From contig NZ_NHOY01000025.1 in assembly GCF_002252755.1 (NCBI RefSeq), positions 1 to 64,000 on the forward strand: 64,000 nucleotides of DNA, written 5' to 3'. Shown here in pieces: positions 1 to 8,203 of the stretch. The notes below the pieces were generated by a model. That model did no database searches, was not told where the DNA came from, and saw only the letters and a program-made list of their open reading frames with translations. Position 1 is the stretch's first letter; each line of letters begins with the position of its first letter. The position numbers and the translations under genes are program-made. The DNA comes from Halorubrum sp. Hd13. Its GTDB lineage: Archaea > Halobacteriota > Halobacteria > Halobacteriales > Haloferacaceae.

Positions 1-191
1 GCGCGAGCCGTCGCGGCTGGGGTTTCGGAGGTCTTCAGGGCTGACTTCCGAGCAGCCATTTATAATCGAGCGGCCGGAGCGTTGGCGGTGACTGAGATCG
101 TCCCTTTCTTTTAAGAACGATCCGCGTCCGAGTCGCGAGCAACACCTGCCGGACCGAAGATGTGTTAGTGCTCGGGGCCCAAATCAGCGTA

Positions 192-1469
192 ATGGGAGTT
201 CAGGAGCAGTACCCGTTCAACGTGGAAGCGCTCCGGGCAGACTTCCCCGTCCTCGACCGGAAGGTCGGCGGGGATCCGGAGTCGCCGGGACAGGGACCGG
301 GCGACGACACGCCGCTCGTCTACCTCGACAACGCGGCGACCTCGCACACCCCCGACCCGGTCGTGGACGAGATCTCGGACTACTACCGGAGCTACAACGC
401 CAACGTTCACCGCGGCATCCACCAGCTGAGCCAGGAGGCCTCCGTCGCCTACGAGGAGGCCCACGACGCGGTCGCCGACTTCGTCGGCGCCGCGGGCCGC
501 GAGGAGATCGTCTTCACGAAGAACACGACCGAGGCGATGAACCTCGTCGCCTACGCGTGGGGCCTCGAGGAGCTCGGTCCCGGTGACAACGTCGTCCTCA
601 CCGAGATGGAGCACCACGCCTCGCTCGTCACCTGGCAACAGATCGGCAAGCGGACCGGCGCCGACGTGCGCTTTATCGACGTGACCGACGAGGGGCGGCT
701 CGACATGGACGACGCGGCGGACCTCATCGACGACGACACGCAGATGGTGTCGGTCGTCCACATCTCGAACACGCTCGGCACGATCAACCCGATCGCCGAG
801 CTGGCCGACCTCGCGCACGACCACGGCGCGTACATCTTCGCCGACGGCGCGCAGTCGGTGCCGAACCGCGCGGTCGACGTCGATGAGCTCGGGGTCGACT
901 TCTTCGCGTTCTCCGCGCACAAGATGTGCGGCCCGACCGGGATCGGCGCGCTGTACGGCCGCGAGGAGCTGTTGGAGTCGATGCAGCCGTACCTCTACGG
1001 CGGCGACATGATCCGGCGGGTCTCCTTCGAGGACTCCACGTGGGAGGACCTCCCGTGGAAGTTCGAGGCCGGGACGCCCTCGATCGCGCAGGGGATCGGC
1101 TTCGCTGCGGCGATCGAGTACTTAGAGGAGATCGGGATGGACCGCGTCGAGGCCCACGAGGACCTCCTCGCCGAGTACGCCTACGACGAGCTGTCGGCGC
1201 TCGGCGGCGTGGAGATCTACGGGCCGCCCGGCGACGACCGCGGCGGCCTCGTCGCGTTCAACGTCGAGGGCGTCCACGCGCACGACCTCTCCAGCATCCT
1301 CAACGACTACGGGATCGCGATCCGCGCGGGCGACCACTGCACCCAACCCCTCCACGACGAGATGGGCGTCTCCGCCTCCGCGCGCGCCTCCTTCTACCTC
1401 TACAACACCGTCGAGGAGGTCGACGCTCTCGTCGAGGCCGTCGGCGAGGCGCGCGACCTGTTCGCCTGA
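192..1469 (+). CDS. sufS: Cysteine desulfurase SufS
   Basis: Group II PLP cysteine desulfurase, 425 aa, which takes sulfur from cysteine for iron-sulfur cluster assembly. The PLP lysine is visible in SAHKMCGP (about K244), and the persulfide cysteine in GDHCTQP (about C383) near the C-terminus. The NVHRG motif and the HHAS segment fit the fold-type I aminotransferase family. A GTG in frame lies 30 bases upstream, but the ATG at 192 (MGVQEQYPFN) is preferred because the family begins shortly before the FPVL-type motif. The scaffold gene sufU follows about 1 kb downstream on the same strand, separated by one unrelated gene. Confidence 0.95.
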   Translation: MGVQEQYPFNVEALRADFPVLDRKVGGDPESPGQGPGDDTPLVYLDNAATSHTPDPVVDEISDYYRSYNANVHRGIHQLSQEASVAYEEAHDAVADFVGAAGREEIVFTKNTTEAMNLVAYAWGLEELGPGDNVVLTEMEHHASLVTWQQIGKRTGADVRFIDVTDEGRLDMDDAADLIDDDTQMVSVVHISNTLGTINPIAELADLAHDHGAYIFADGAQSVPNRAVDVDELGVDFFAFSAHKMCGPTGIGALYGREELLESMQPYLYGGDMIRRVSFEDSTWEDLPWKFEAGTPSIAQGIGFAAAIEYLEEIGMDRVEAHEDLLAEYAYDELSALGGVEIYGPPGDDRGGLVAFNVEGVHAHDLSSILNDYGIAIRAGDHCTQPLHDEMGVSASARASFYLYNTVEEVDALVEAVGEARDLFA

Positions 1470-1818
1470 GGCCCCCGCGCGTCGACGCGGGCGGCCGTTC
1501 GCTCGGATCCGCCGCGATACGCGAGGCCTGAGTGTGCCGAAACCGCCGGACCGGAGCGGCAAGTCGAAGACCACTAAGTAATCGCTTCTCCGGCCGCCCC
1601 CGAACCGTCGTTCGGTTCCGCTGTTCGACGCTCCCGGCTCGCATCGTTTCCACCGTCTGCCCGTCGATCGTCATCACAAGCGATCGGGCCGCTGGCAACC
1701 CGAGAGGCGTGACAACGGTGGTCGCACAATTATTATTACTATCCGAGTAAAAATAGTAAAACGAGAGCGACGTCCGTTGCAATCGGCCGTAGCGGCGTTG
1801 CGAAGATATCACCCGTTC
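1470..1818. other. Intergenic region, no gene seen
   Basis: The 349 bases between sufS and the receiver-like gene show no convincing coding frame. An AT-rich patch at about 1726-1762 could hold a promoter, but it lies some 60 bases before the next start codon. No hairpin or RNA gene was recognised. Confidence 0.5.
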
Positions 1819-2352
1819 ATGACCGACACTTCACCGTCCGCCGCCGCGCCCGATGCCCAGACAGAGATGCACGCCGCCGACCGCGACTCGACGCCGGAAC
1901 CCGACTCCGTCGCGGTGCTTCACGTCGAACCCGACTCGCGCGCGGCGGAGCTGTTCGCGGCGTTCACGGACCGGTCGGTCGACGGGGTCACGGTCCGGTC
2001 GGTCGACGGGGTCGCCGCGGCGTTCGACGCGGCCGACGCGGTCGACTGTGTCGTGACCGAACAGCGGCTGCCGGAGGGCTCCGGCGTCGAGTTGGTCCGT
2101 CGACTCCGCCGCGACGGGAGCGACGTGCCGGTGCTGTTCCACACCACCTGTCGCGAGGGCGAGACCGAGGCGTTGGCGCTCGAAGCCGGCGCTGACGGGT
2201 ACTTCACGAAGCGCTCGGAACGCGGGCAGTACGAGCGCCTCCTCGAACGGCTCCGCGAGCTCGTCGCCGGCAACGGCCCCCGAACCGCCGAGACGGCGGC
2301 GCCTCCGTCCGGGCCGAGGCCGGGCGCAGAGACCGCCGGATCCGAGGAGTAG
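1819..2352 (+). CDS. Receiver-like protein with Glu at the phosphoacceptor position
   Basis: A 177-aa protein with one CheY-like receiver domain at about residues 35-155, flanked by low-complexity acidic tails. The first beta strand reads VAVLHVEPDS, and the strand that normally ends in the phosphorylated Asp reads CVVTEQRLPEGSG, so Glu (E81) replaces Asp. The conserved Lys is present in YFTKR (K131), 50 residues later, the usual spacing. No output domain follows. The start at 1819 (MTDTSPS) is preferred over an upstream in-frame TTG-type start at 1777. Family knowledge: Glu here often mimics the phosphorylated state, so this is probably a constitutive or non-phosphorylated adaptor. That is inference. 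It could also be a decaying response regulator. Confidence 0.75.
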   Translation: MTDTSPSAAAPDAQTEMHAADRDSTPEPDSVAVLHVEPDSRAAELFAAFTDRSVDGVTVRSVDGVAAAFDAADAVDCVVTEQRLPEGSGVELVRRLRRDGSDVPVLFHTTCREGETEALALEAGADGYFTKRSERGQYERLLERLRELVAGNGPRTAETAAPPSGPRPGAETAGSEE

Positions 2353-2446
2353 TCGGTGTCCGCCGCTCGTCGGCTCGCGGTCCCCGCGCCCGGTCGTCAC
2401 AATCGACGGAACCCTTTTGTCCCGCACTGGCCTACTTGAACCCGAT

Positions 2447-2869
2447 ATGGGACTGGGCTCGGACATGTACCGGCAGCAGATCCTCGACCACTACAAGAAC
2501 CCGCGCAACTACGGTGAGCTCGAGGAGCCGGACTTCACGCACGTCGGCGAAAACCCTTCCTGCGGCGACACGATCCGGATGGACGTCGACCTCGACGAGG
2601 CGGGCGAGACGATCGAAGCGGTCCGGTTTACGGGCGACGGCTGCGCCATCTCGATGGCCTCCGCGAGCATGCTCTCGGAGCGGCTCCACGGGATGGCGGT
2701 CGAGGAGCTCCACGGGATGGACACCGACGACGTCACGGAGATGCTCGGCGTCGACATCTCACCGATGCGGGTGAAGTGCGCGGTCCTCGGCCGGCAGGTC
2801 GCGCAGGACGGCTCGAAGATCCACCGCGGCGAGCTCGACCCGGACGACCGCACGATCACCGAGGAGTAG
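2447..2869 (+). CDS. sufU: SufU/NifU-type iron-sulfur scaffold protein
   Basis: A 140-aa IscU/SufU-family protein that accepts sulfur from SufS and holds or relays nascent clusters. The three conserved cysteines are in NPSCGD (about C39), DGCAIS (about C66) and VKCAVL (about C111), and the N-terminal QILDHYKNPRN block is diagnostic. The gene is the usual size. The start at 2447 is chosen over an upstream in-frame start at 2417; a second ATG at 2465 (MYRQQI) is also possible. Partner sufS lies upstream on the same strand with one gene between them. Confidence 0.93.
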   Translation: MGLGSDMYRQQILDHYKNPRNYGELEEPDFTHVGENPSCGDTIRMDVDLDEAGETIEAVRFTGDGCAISMASASMLSERLHGMAVEELHGMDTDDVTEMLGVDISPMRVKCAVLGRQVAQDGSKIHRGELDPDDRTITEE

Positions 2870-2953
2870 CCGACGGCGGAGCGGCGGTCGCCGCCGCGCC
2901 CCGGTCGTCCCGAGCCCACCGGACTTTTGCTCGTCAACCACGTTCGTCCGCCC

Positions 2954-3619
2954 ATGAGCGACGGGTTCGACAAGGAGGCCGAGCGCGAGAAGCTCCGCGA
3001 GAAGCTCGCGGACGACGAGGAGAAGCGCGAGCACACGCAGCGGATGTCGGAGCTCCTCTTGCAGGGGGCGACGATGACGAACCGCCACTGCGACGACTGC
3101 GGCGACCCCATCTTCCGGAAGGACGGGCAGGAGTTCTGCCCGACCTGCCACACGGTCGACGCCGCGGACGAGGGGAGCGCCGACCCGACCGCGGGCACCT
3201 CGACTTCGGCCGCGTCCGGAGACGTCGGCGCGGACGCGGTCGACCGCTCGCCGACGCCCCCGACTGACGGAGCGCCGTCCCCGGCGACCGGCGCGAACGG
3301 TTCGGCCGAGCCGCGGCGCCCCGACCGGGAGTCAACTGGGACGCCCTCGGAGCCGTCGACTGGGACGCCCTCGGAGCCGTCGACTGGGACGACCCCGGAG
3401 CCGTCGACCGGGGTCCCCGACCCGACCGCGGGCGCGTCCGAGAGCCCCCCGACGACGACTGCCGGCTCCGAGAGTGTCGCCGACGCCCGGGCGTCGCTGA
3501 CGCGGACGCTCCATCGGTTCGCCGTCGCGGCCGAGGAGACGGACGACCCGCGGCGGGCGCGCGACCACCTACGGGCGGCCCGCGAGGCGGCCGAGGCGCT
3601 CTCGGCGCTCGACCGGTAG
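2954..3619 (+). CDS. Zinc-ribbon protein, Sjogren autoantigen p27 family
   Basis: A 221-aa protein. The N-terminal 75 residues hold a charged helix followed by a zinc ribbon with HCDDCG and FCPTCH, the arrangement of the autoantigen p27 (Auto_anti-p27) family found across archaea. A long Pro/Ser/Thr/Asp-rich linker follows, with tandem copies of GTPSEPST at about residues 127-155, then a helical C-terminal domain (DARASLTRTLHRFAVAAE) of about 50 residues. Molecular function is not established for the archaeal family. Start at 2954 (MSDGFDKEAE) because the upstream extension is not conserved in character. Confidence 0.8.
   Translation: MSDGFDKEAEREKLREKLADDEEKREHTQRMSELLLQGATMTNRHCDDCGDPIFRKDGQEFCPTCHTVDAADEGSADPTAGTSTSAASGDVGADAVDRSPTPPTDGAPSPATGANGSAEPRRPDRESTGTPSEPSTGTPSEPSTGTTPEPSTGVPDPTAGASESPPTTTAGSESVADARASLTRTLHRFAVAAEETDDPRRARDHLRAAREAAEALSALDR
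3332..3418 (+). repeat. 24-bp in-frame tandem repeat
   Basis: Three 24-base units at 3332-3355, 3356-3379 and 3380-3403, plus a partial fourth to 3418, encode the GTPSEPST linker repeats of the p27-family protein. The copies differ at only a few positions, so the linker length is probably variable among strains. Confidence 0.9.
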
Positions 3620-3715
3620 GGAGCGACGCGAGCGGACGCGGCGCCTCAGAACAGAGAGAGAACGCGAACGAGCGGTCCGAAGCCGCGGATACCCGATCCT
3701 TTCGAACGCGCGCCG

Positions 3716-4006
3716 TCAGGCGCCCGTCGCCCGCCCGGCCGGCTCCATCTCCTCCCAGCTGGGACGGCGGTCGCTCAACAGCGACCGGACGATCCGGACG
3801 ACGGCGTCGGTCCCGTCGCAGCAGTCCACCTCGCCGCGCTCGACGCGCCGGACGAAGCGGTCCAGCTCCTCCAGCGTTACCGCTCCCGACGCGACGGCGC
3901 CGGTGATCGTCTCCGTTTTGCTCTCCATCGTCCGCACCAGATCGATCGGTGCGGTCGAACCGTCTCGGTCGATGCGCGATGCGACGCCGGGCTTCTTCGC
4001 GGCCAT
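3716..4006 (-). CDS. Conserved-type small haloarchaeal protein of unknown function
   Basis: A 96-aa soluble protein starting MAAKKPGVASR, with an amphipathic middle (TITGAVASGAVTLEELDRFV) and an RxVERGEVDCC segment. No signal peptide, membrane span or known catalytic motif was recognised. Coding is supported by the strong third-position GC pattern, the acidic composition and an AT-rich promoter-like stretch just upstream (about 4013-4045 on the opposite strand). Function is unknown. Confidence 0.6.
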   Translation of the reverse strand: MAAKKPGVASRIDRDGSTAPIDLVRTMESKTETITGAVASGAVTLEELDRFVRRVERGEVDCCDGTDAVVRIVRSLLSDRRPSWEEMEPAGRATGA

Positions 4007-4207
4007 GTCTATTCTTACTACAACATGAGTTAATATATTACTACCGGTAACTGACGGGGTTCTGTCACGTGTCGTCGACGCGGTCTCGCCCCCCGCGTTC
4101 GACCGACGACGCGGCGCGTCCGCACGGAGCTCGCGGGCCGGCGAACGGCGCCGCCTCGAGCGAGACGCGTCGCTCCCGGCGTCTCCGTCTCAAGCTTCGG
4201 TCGCCGA

Positions 4208-5569
4208 CTACCGCCCGCTCTCGACGGCCACCAGCATGTCCGTCGCGAGCTGCTCGGCGCGGTCCGGGTCGGCGGACTCGGCGTAGATCCGGACCTTCGG
4301 CTCCGTGCCGGAGGGACGCACGAGCACCCACGCGTCGCCGTAGTCGAGGCGGTAGCCGTCGGTGGTGTTCGGCTTCGCGTCGGCGGTCTCGACGTACGCC
4401 CGCGCCGCGGAGAGCATCTCGTCGCGCTCGGCGGCGTCGGCGTACTCCACGTTCCGGCGCACGAAGTGGTAGTCGGCGTAGGGCGCGACCACGTCGCTGA
4501 CCGGCTCGCCGGCGTCCGCGAGCAGTTCGAGGAAGCGAGCGCCGATGTACGCGCCGTCCCGCGAGAGCCGGTACGGCGGGAAGAACAGCCCGCCGTTCCC
4601 CTCGCCGGCGACGGGTACGTTGACTCCCGCCTCGTGGAGCTCGCGCGTCCGGGTGATGATGTTCGTCGCGCCGATGGGGGTCAGCTCAAGGTCGGCGTCG
4701 TTCGCGTCGCAGACGTCGACGAGCCGCTGGGAGACGTTGACGGCGCTGACGACGCTGTCGCCGGGCTCCACGCAGGCGTCGGCCATCGCCGCGAACGAGG
4801 TGTCGCCGTCGACGAACCCGCCGTCCTCGTCGACGAAGACGGCGCGGTCCGCGTCGCCGTCGTGGGCGATCCCCACGTCGGCCTCGGAGGTCGCGACGAG
4901 CCGGGAGAGCGCTTCGAGGTTCTCCGCGATCGGCTCGGAGTCGCGACCGGGGAAGTGGCCGTCCGGCGTCGCGTTCACCGTCAGCACGTCACAGCCGAGC
5001 TCGCGGTAGATCCGCGGCGACGCCACCGACGCCGCGCCGTGACCGGGGTCGACCGCGACCGTCAGCCCGGCGTCGGCGATCGCCTCGCGGTCGACCGCGT
5101 CGAGCAGCTGGTCGACGTAGTCGTCGACGGCACCTTCGACGGCCGTCGTCGCGCCGGCGGTCCGCCAGTCGGCGAGGTCGTACTCGTCGTCGAGGACGCG
5201 GCGCTCGACGCGTTCGAGCACGTCGACCGAGAGCTCGACGCCGTCGTCGCCGACGAGCTTGATCCCGTTGAACTCCGGCGGGTTGTGCGAGGCGGTGACG
5301 AGCACGGCCGGGACCCCCGTCGACTCGCAGTAGTTCCCGACTGCGGGCGTCGGCACGACGCCGAGTCGGTCGACGTCGCAACCCACGGCGGCGAGCCCGC
5401 TCGCGGCGGCGTTGACGAACAGCTCGCCGGTGGTGCGGGTGTCGCGGGCGACGGCGACCCGGTCGGCGTCCCACACCGATCCGGCCGCCTTCGCGATGTC
5501 GAGGACGAGCTCCGGCGTGAGGTACCGTAGCGCGACCCCGCGAATGCCGCTGGATCCGAACAGCTCCAT
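4208..5569 (-). CDS. glmM: Phosphoglucosamine/phosphomannomutase, GlmM type
   Basis: A 453-aa alpha-D-phosphohexomutase with all four signature loops: the phosphoserine loop TASHNPPEFNG, the metal loop HDGDADRAVF, the sugar-binding GEGNGGLFFP and the phosphate-binding RPSGTEPKVR. The family interconverts hexosamine- or hexose-6-phosphate and the 1-phosphate. The ELFGSSGIRG N-terminus resembles archaeal GlmM/ManB proteins. GlmM is favoured because glmS and glmU-like genes lie in the same window (39.6-42.6 kb), though substrate cannot be read from sequence alone. The start is 5569 (MELFGSSG). Confidence 0.85.
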   Translation of the reverse strand: MELFGSSGIRGVALRYLTPELVLDIAKAAGSVWDADRVAVARDTRTTGELFVNAAASGLAAVGCDVDRLGVVPTPAVGNYCESTGVPAVLVTASHNPPEFNGIKLVGDDGVELSVDVLERVERRVLDDEYDLADWRTAGATTAVEGAVDDYVDQLLDAVDREAIADAGLTVAVDPGHGAASVASPRIYRELGCDVLTVNATPDGHFPGRDSEPIAENLEALSRLVATSEADVGIAHDGDADRAVFVDEDGGFVDGDTSFAAMADACVEPGDSVVSAVNVSQRLVDVCDANDADLELTPIGATNIITRTRELHEAGVNVPVAGEGNGGLFFPPYRLSRDGAYIGARFLELLADAGEPVSDVVAPYADYHFVRRNVEYADAAERDEMLSAARAYVETADAKPNTTDGYRLDYGDAWVLVRPSGTEPKVRIYAESADPDRAEQLATDMLVAVESGR

Positions 5570-5700
5570 GGCCGGTCATGGGCCGGCCGACGGGAAAGCG
5601 GTTCCGAACCCCGAGCGCGCCGAGGCGGTGCGGCCCGTCCGAGGGGGCGTCGGTCGCCCGAACGCGTGCCCTTGAAACCGGTCCCGCCCCTACGGTTCGC

Positions 5701-6303
5701 ATGGAGCGCACGCGACGCGACCTGTTGGCGCGGACCGGGGCGACGCTGGCCGCGACGGGAGCGGTCGGCGCCGCCGGCTGCCTCGACTTCGCCGCCGGCG
5801 ACGGTCCGCAGGGGCCCGAGGGGACCCCGGAGACGCTGTCCTGCGGGGACGACGAGTTCGTCCGGCTCTCGCAGCCGTTCGAGAAGGAGGTTGCGGGGAC
5901 GCTCGTCGAGACGGCCGAGACGACCGTCGAACTGTCCGCCGAGGGCAACTCGGAGACGTACGGCCAGTCGCTCCGGTTGGTGTTGCGGAACACCGGCGAC
6001 GAGCCCGCGACCGCCCTCGGGCGACACGCCTACTCGGTCCAGCGGGAGACCGCGGCGGGCTGGCTCGACGTCCGCGGCTCGACGACCGGAGAGGCCGTCG
6101 AGCTCCCCCGTACCGAGGAGGCGTTCGGCCCGACCGGGGCGTACAGCTGGTCGATCGACCTCGACGAAGAAGCGATCGCCTCGGCCGTCCCCGACCTCGA
6201 CCTGACCGTCTGTCCGCCGCTCGGTCCCGGGACGTACCGGTTCGTCTACTGGGGTATCGTCGACGCGCCGCCGCTGGGGGCGCAGTTCGAGCTGATCGGG
6301 TGA
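5701..6303 (+). CDS. Exported Tat lipoprotein of unknown function
   Basis: A 200-aa protein beginning MERTRRDLLARTGATL, a twin-arginine signal with a lipobox ending in GAAGC, so it should be folded in the cytoplasm, exported by Tat and lipid-anchored outside. The mature part is a beta-rich domain with the C-terminal motif LTVCPPLGPGTYRFVYWG. A very similar ending (VCPDLVPGRYRFVFWG) occurs in the lipoprotein at 18894-20072, so the two share a domain. The start is moved to 5701 because the upstream in-frame sequence is unlike protein. Ligand or function is unknown. Confidence 0.75.
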   Translation: MERTRRDLLARTGATLAATGAVGAAGCLDFAAGDGPQGPEGTPETLSCGDDEFVRLSQPFEKEVAGTLVETAETTVELSAEGNSETYGQSLRLVLRNTGDEPATALGRHAYSVQRETAAGWLDVRGSTTGEAVELPRTEEAFGPTGAYSWSIDLDEEAIASAVPDLDLTVCPPLGPGTYRFVYWGIVDAPPLGAQFELIG

Positions 6304-6364
6304 GCGTCGCGGCCGCCGGATCCGGTTCCGGTTCCGGTTCGACCGGCGCGGTCGCCGCTTCCGA

Positions 6365-6973
6365 TCAGAACTGCGTCCAGTCGGAGGGGCCGCCCACCCG
6401 CCCGCGGACGCGGAACTCGCGGTCGTCGCCCTCCACGCGCGTCTCGACCACGACCTCGAACGGCTCGTGAAGGGTGTGGACCACCTGCTCGTCGTGCGCC
6501 GTCGACCCGACGACGCCGACGAAGGGCCACCCCTCCCCCGACGTCTGCGAGGTCATGACGCGGGTGAATCGGTAGATGCGCTCGGGGTCCCAGTACATCA
6601 ACAGCTGGGAGAGCGAGTAGAGGCCGACCGCGCGGTCGCGGCCGGTCGAGGACTCGACGACGTCGGTGAACTTGATCCCGATGTCGGTGAGGTTCCCGGC
6701 GCTGCCGACGTACTTGGTCGTCGGCGTGTCGTCGCGCTTGTCGCCCTGCTCGTGGGTGACGCAGTCGATGACGGTCACGTCGTCGCCGTCCCGTCCCGTG
6801 ATCGACTCGTAGTCGCCGCGGACCTTCTCCGCGGTGCGGCCGGTCGAGATGACGACCGGTTCGTCCGTCCACTCGGCGAGCATCCGGTTGAACAGGTCGT
6901 ACTTCCCGCTCATCGGGGGGCCGCTGACGAGCACGCTGTCGGCGTCGCGGACAGCGTCGGGAAGCACGGTCAT
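6365..6973 (-). CDS. RecA/KaiC-like ATPase-fold protein with altered Walker A
   Basis: A 202-aa protein with a P-loop-like GPPMSGKYD near the N-terminus (residues 18-26): the lysine is present but Tyr replaces the usual Ser/Thr after it. Later segments (VVISTGRTAEKV, VTVIDCVTHEQG, GLYSLSQLLMY) follow the RAD55/KaiC fold layout seen in haloarchaeal proteins of the DUF7504 type. It is part of a minus-strand group with a small protein and an intact KaiC-like ATPase (7403-8098). Role is unknown; a signalling or regulatory ATPase-like function next to chemotaxis genes is inference. Confidence 0.65.
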   Translation of the reverse strand: MTVLPDAVRDADSVLVSGPPMSGKYDLFNRMLAEWTDEPVVISTGRTAEKVRGDYESITGRDGDDVTVIDCVTHEQGDKRDDTPTTKYVGSAGNLTDIGIKFTDVVESSTGRDRAVGLYSLSQLLMYWDPERIYRFTRVMTSQTSGEGWPFVGVVGSTAHDEQVVHTLHEPFEVVVETRVEGDDREFRVRGRVGGPSDWTQF

Positions 6974-7016
6974 GTGTCTGGGTTGAGGGGGTATCGCGTA
7001 AAACCCTTCCGAGGGA

Positions 7017-7403
7017 TCACTTCCGCAGCATCGACGGGAGGTCGAGTGACGATGGGGGACCCTCTCGTGGCGGTCGCGTTAGTGTCAGATCCGTTATCGC
7101 TCCGGGCAGCGCGGCTCCGACGGGCGACTCGCGGGGCGTCCCCGCGGCGTCGACGAGCGTCTCCCAGACCTCCTCCGGGTCGTCCGCGTCGTCGGCGGCG
7201 TCGAGCGCCTTGGTCCGCCCCTCGTCGTACGCCAGTTCGACGAGGCTCCTGTCGTACGCGCTCGGGAACGCCTCCATCACGCGGTCGAGCTCGGCCGAGC
7301 GCCCGTTCCCGACGCCCGCGGCGACGCCGAGGGCGAACGCCCGTCGAACCGCCTCTTCGCGAGTGAGCTCGTTCCACTCCGTGCCGAAGGTCCGGTCGTA
7401 CAT
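7017..7403 (-). CDS. Hypothetical protein coupled to KaiC-like ATPase gene
   Basis: A 128-aa acidic soluble protein with alanine-rich helices (EEAVRRAFALGVAAGVG; VELAYDEGRTKALDAADDAD). Its ATG overlaps the TGA of the upstream KaiC-like gene by one base, so it is almost certainly translated from the same message. No known domain was recognised. Tight coupling suggests it works with the ATPase; this is inference. Confidence 0.65.
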   Translation of the reverse strand: MYDRTFGTEWNELTREEAVRRAFALGVAAGVGNGRSAELDRVMEAFPSAYDRSLVELAYDEGRTKALDAADDADDPEEVWETLVDAAGTPRESPVGAALPGAITDLTLTRPPREGPPSSLDLPSMLRK

Positions 7404-8098
7404 CAGTGGGTCACCGTCGTGGCGGCGCCGACGCGGAGCCCGCCGTCCGTGAACTGAACGTCCTGTATGTCGGTGTCAACGTCGGTCCCGCGCATCTTCA
7501 GCACCTGGACCCCGCGCTGCATTCCGTCGTCCTCGAGGTAGTTGTGCATGAAGACGACGCCGTGCGCGAGGTAGTGCTCCTCCGAGTACGCGCTCGGGTC
7601 GGTCATCTCGGAGATGAGGAGCGTCGTCGCGTCGGTCCGCTTCAGCGAGGAGAGCAGCTGGATCATCGTGTCCTCGTCGTCGTCGAGGAGGAACCGCAAC
7701 AGCATGGTGGAGTCGAAGACGACGCGGTCGATGTCGCGGGAGTTGATGAAGCCGGTGAGCCGGTTCGTCACCCCGGAATGGTCCCGACGCTCGCCCGGGA
7801 GGCCGAAGAACCGGCGGCCGTCGGAGGAGAAGGAGTCGAGGAACGTGACTCGGTCCGTGTCGAGCGCGCGGTCGAACCCGAAGTCGTACCCGCTCATGTC
7901 GCGCCGGATCCCCTCCTTGGTCTCGTGCATGCTGATATACAGGACGTCCTCGCCGTTACGGGCGCCCTGCGCGGCGAACTGCGAGCAGAACGTCGTTTTC
8001 CCGCTGCCGGGAGGGCCGCTTACAACGTATAAACGACTCTCCGGGAAGCCGCCGTCCACGAGACCGTCGAACCCGGGAACGCCGCTTGTGACGCGCAT
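7403..8098 (-). CDS. KaiC/RAD55-family ATPase (HTR-like)
   Basis: A 231-aa single-domain RecA-superfamily ATPase. The Walker A motif is intact (GPPGSGKTT, K34), and a hydrophobic strand ending in VVFDST serves as Walker B. The layout TSGVPGFDGLVDGGFP before the P-loop is classic for archaeal KaiC-like proteins. Such genes are often labelled HTR-like in haloarchaea and frequently lie near taxis genes. It shares an operon with the 128-aa protein below and sits 105 bases downstream of cheW on the same strand, with its own promoter-like region including a palindrome at 8141-8156. Confidence 0.85.
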   Translation of the reverse strand: MRVTSGVPGFDGLVDGGFPESRLYVVSGPPGSGKTTFCSQFAAQGARNGEDVLYISMHETKEGIRRDMSGYDFGFDRALDTDRVTFLDSFSSDGRRFFGLPGERRDHSGVTNRLTGFINSRDIDRVVFDSTMLLRFLLDDDEDTMIQLLSSLKRTDATTLLISEMTDPSAYSEEHYLAHGVVFMHNYLEDDGMQRGVQVLKMRGTDVDTDIQDVQFTDGGLRVGAATTVTH

Positions 8099-8140
8099 AC
8101 GAAGCCACTCGCCGGTCGGCGCATAAGGGTTGGCTCGCGT

Positions 8141-8156
8141 TTCTCACTGGTGAGAA
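8141..8156. promoter_or_regulatory. Palindrome upstream of KaiC-like gene
   Basis: Perfect inverted repeat TTCTCAC-TG-GTGAGAA, located 43 bases before the start of the KaiC-like gene (8098, minus strand). A CTTATGC TATA-like element (complement of about 8121-8127) lies between the palindrome and the start. The position just upstream of a basal promoter suits a regulator binding site. No regulator is identified. Confidence 0.45.
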
Positions 8157-8203
8157 CTGTCGCGCCGCCGCCGTCGTCGCGACGCTCGTCCCGGCCCCGC
8201 GAG

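Noticed and set aside
926-1531. Long Arg-rich open frame inside sufS
   Set aside because: It is a shadow of sufS in a second frame. High-GC DNA keeps all frames open, and the Arg/Pro-rich composition is not that of a protein from a salt-adapted archaeon. The same reasoning removes many similar frames in the window.
4069-4500. Plus-strand open frame opposite glmM
   Set aside because: Arg/Pro-rich composition and antisense overlap of the glmM gene show it is not real.
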